From DATGYC01 sp035298385 (GTDB taxonomy: Bacteria > Bacillota > Sulfobacillia > Symbiobacteriales > Symbiobacteriaceae): a stretch of DNA of 5,232 bases. Made by a program: the position numbers and the translations under genes. The notes beneath the pieces were generated by a model, which worked only from the letters and a program-made list of their open reading frames with translations, searched no databases and was not told the origin of the DNA. The stretch covers positions 1-5,232 of the forward strand of contig DATGYC010000064.1 of the NCBI GenBank assembly GCA_035298385.1, given 5' to 3'. Of the stretch, positions 5,201 to 5,232 are shown piece by piece (within the stretch, counting starts at the first letter, position 1; each line of letters opens with the position of its first letter).

Positions 5201-5232
5201 TTTGGGGGAATTCGGTGGGCATATTTGGGGGG
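5201..5232. other. G-rich upstream DNA with a short direct repeat
   Basis: TTTGGGGG occurs at 5201-5208 and again, as TTTGGGGGG, at 5224-5232, with a GGTGGG between. No gene or clear signal is visible, and the stretch is cut by the window edge. Confidence 0.4.

Noticed and set aside
5201..5232. G-quadruplex upstream of the promoter
   Set aside because: Only three G-runs of three or more are visible before the window ends, so four tracts cannot be shown.

Overview
This window holds a complete five-gene arginine (ornithine) biosynthesis cluster, all on the minus strand. Read in the direction of transcription, from right to left, the order is argC (N-acetylglutamylphosphate reductase), a short GNAT-type argA (N-acetylglutamate synthase), argJ (ornithine acetyltransferase), argB (N-acetylglutamate kinase) and argD (acetylornithine aminotransferase). 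Together they cover glutamate to ornithine by the acetylated-intermediate route. ArgJ recycles the acetyl group from N-acetylornithine to glutamate, and ArgA can start or top up the cycle. Carbamoyl-phosphate synthetase, argF, argG and argH are not in the window and may lie beyond its left edge. All five frames look intact.

The organism is probably a GC-rich member of the Bacillota. Three things point there: strong AGGAGG-type Shine-Dalgarno sites, a Bacillus-like ArgB beginning with a KCGGS motif and lacking an N-terminal extension, and a short stand-alone ArgA with a Cys-rich C-terminal part like those seen in Clostridia. A heliobacterial or related clostridial origin is possible, but the sequence alone does not settle it.

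Layout by region: 5201-5232 is G-rich upstream DNA. A good sigma-A-type promoter (TTGCAT, 18 nt, TATAAT) lies at 5167-5196, with an 18-bp palindrome over its -10 box that could be an arginine-repressor operator. argC follows, and its stop codon lies inside a possible intrinsic terminator or attenuator (4068-4104). A 160-nt spacer then carries 9-nt repeats. Next come argA, argJ (8 nt after argA) and argB (overlapping argJ by 4 nt). A second spacer of exactly 160 nt also carries 9-nt repeats, here able to form an 18-bp stem. argD ends at the left edge.

The genes themselves are ordinary. The less ordinary material is in the two repeat-bearing spacers, the possible terminator after argC, the promoter palindrome, and a few protein details: an Ala/Thr-rich insertion in ArgJ, a Gly-Thr cleavage site in ArgJ, and ELVQCEGG in ArgD where EPIQGEGG is usual. 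I see no evidence of a previously undescribed multi-gene system.
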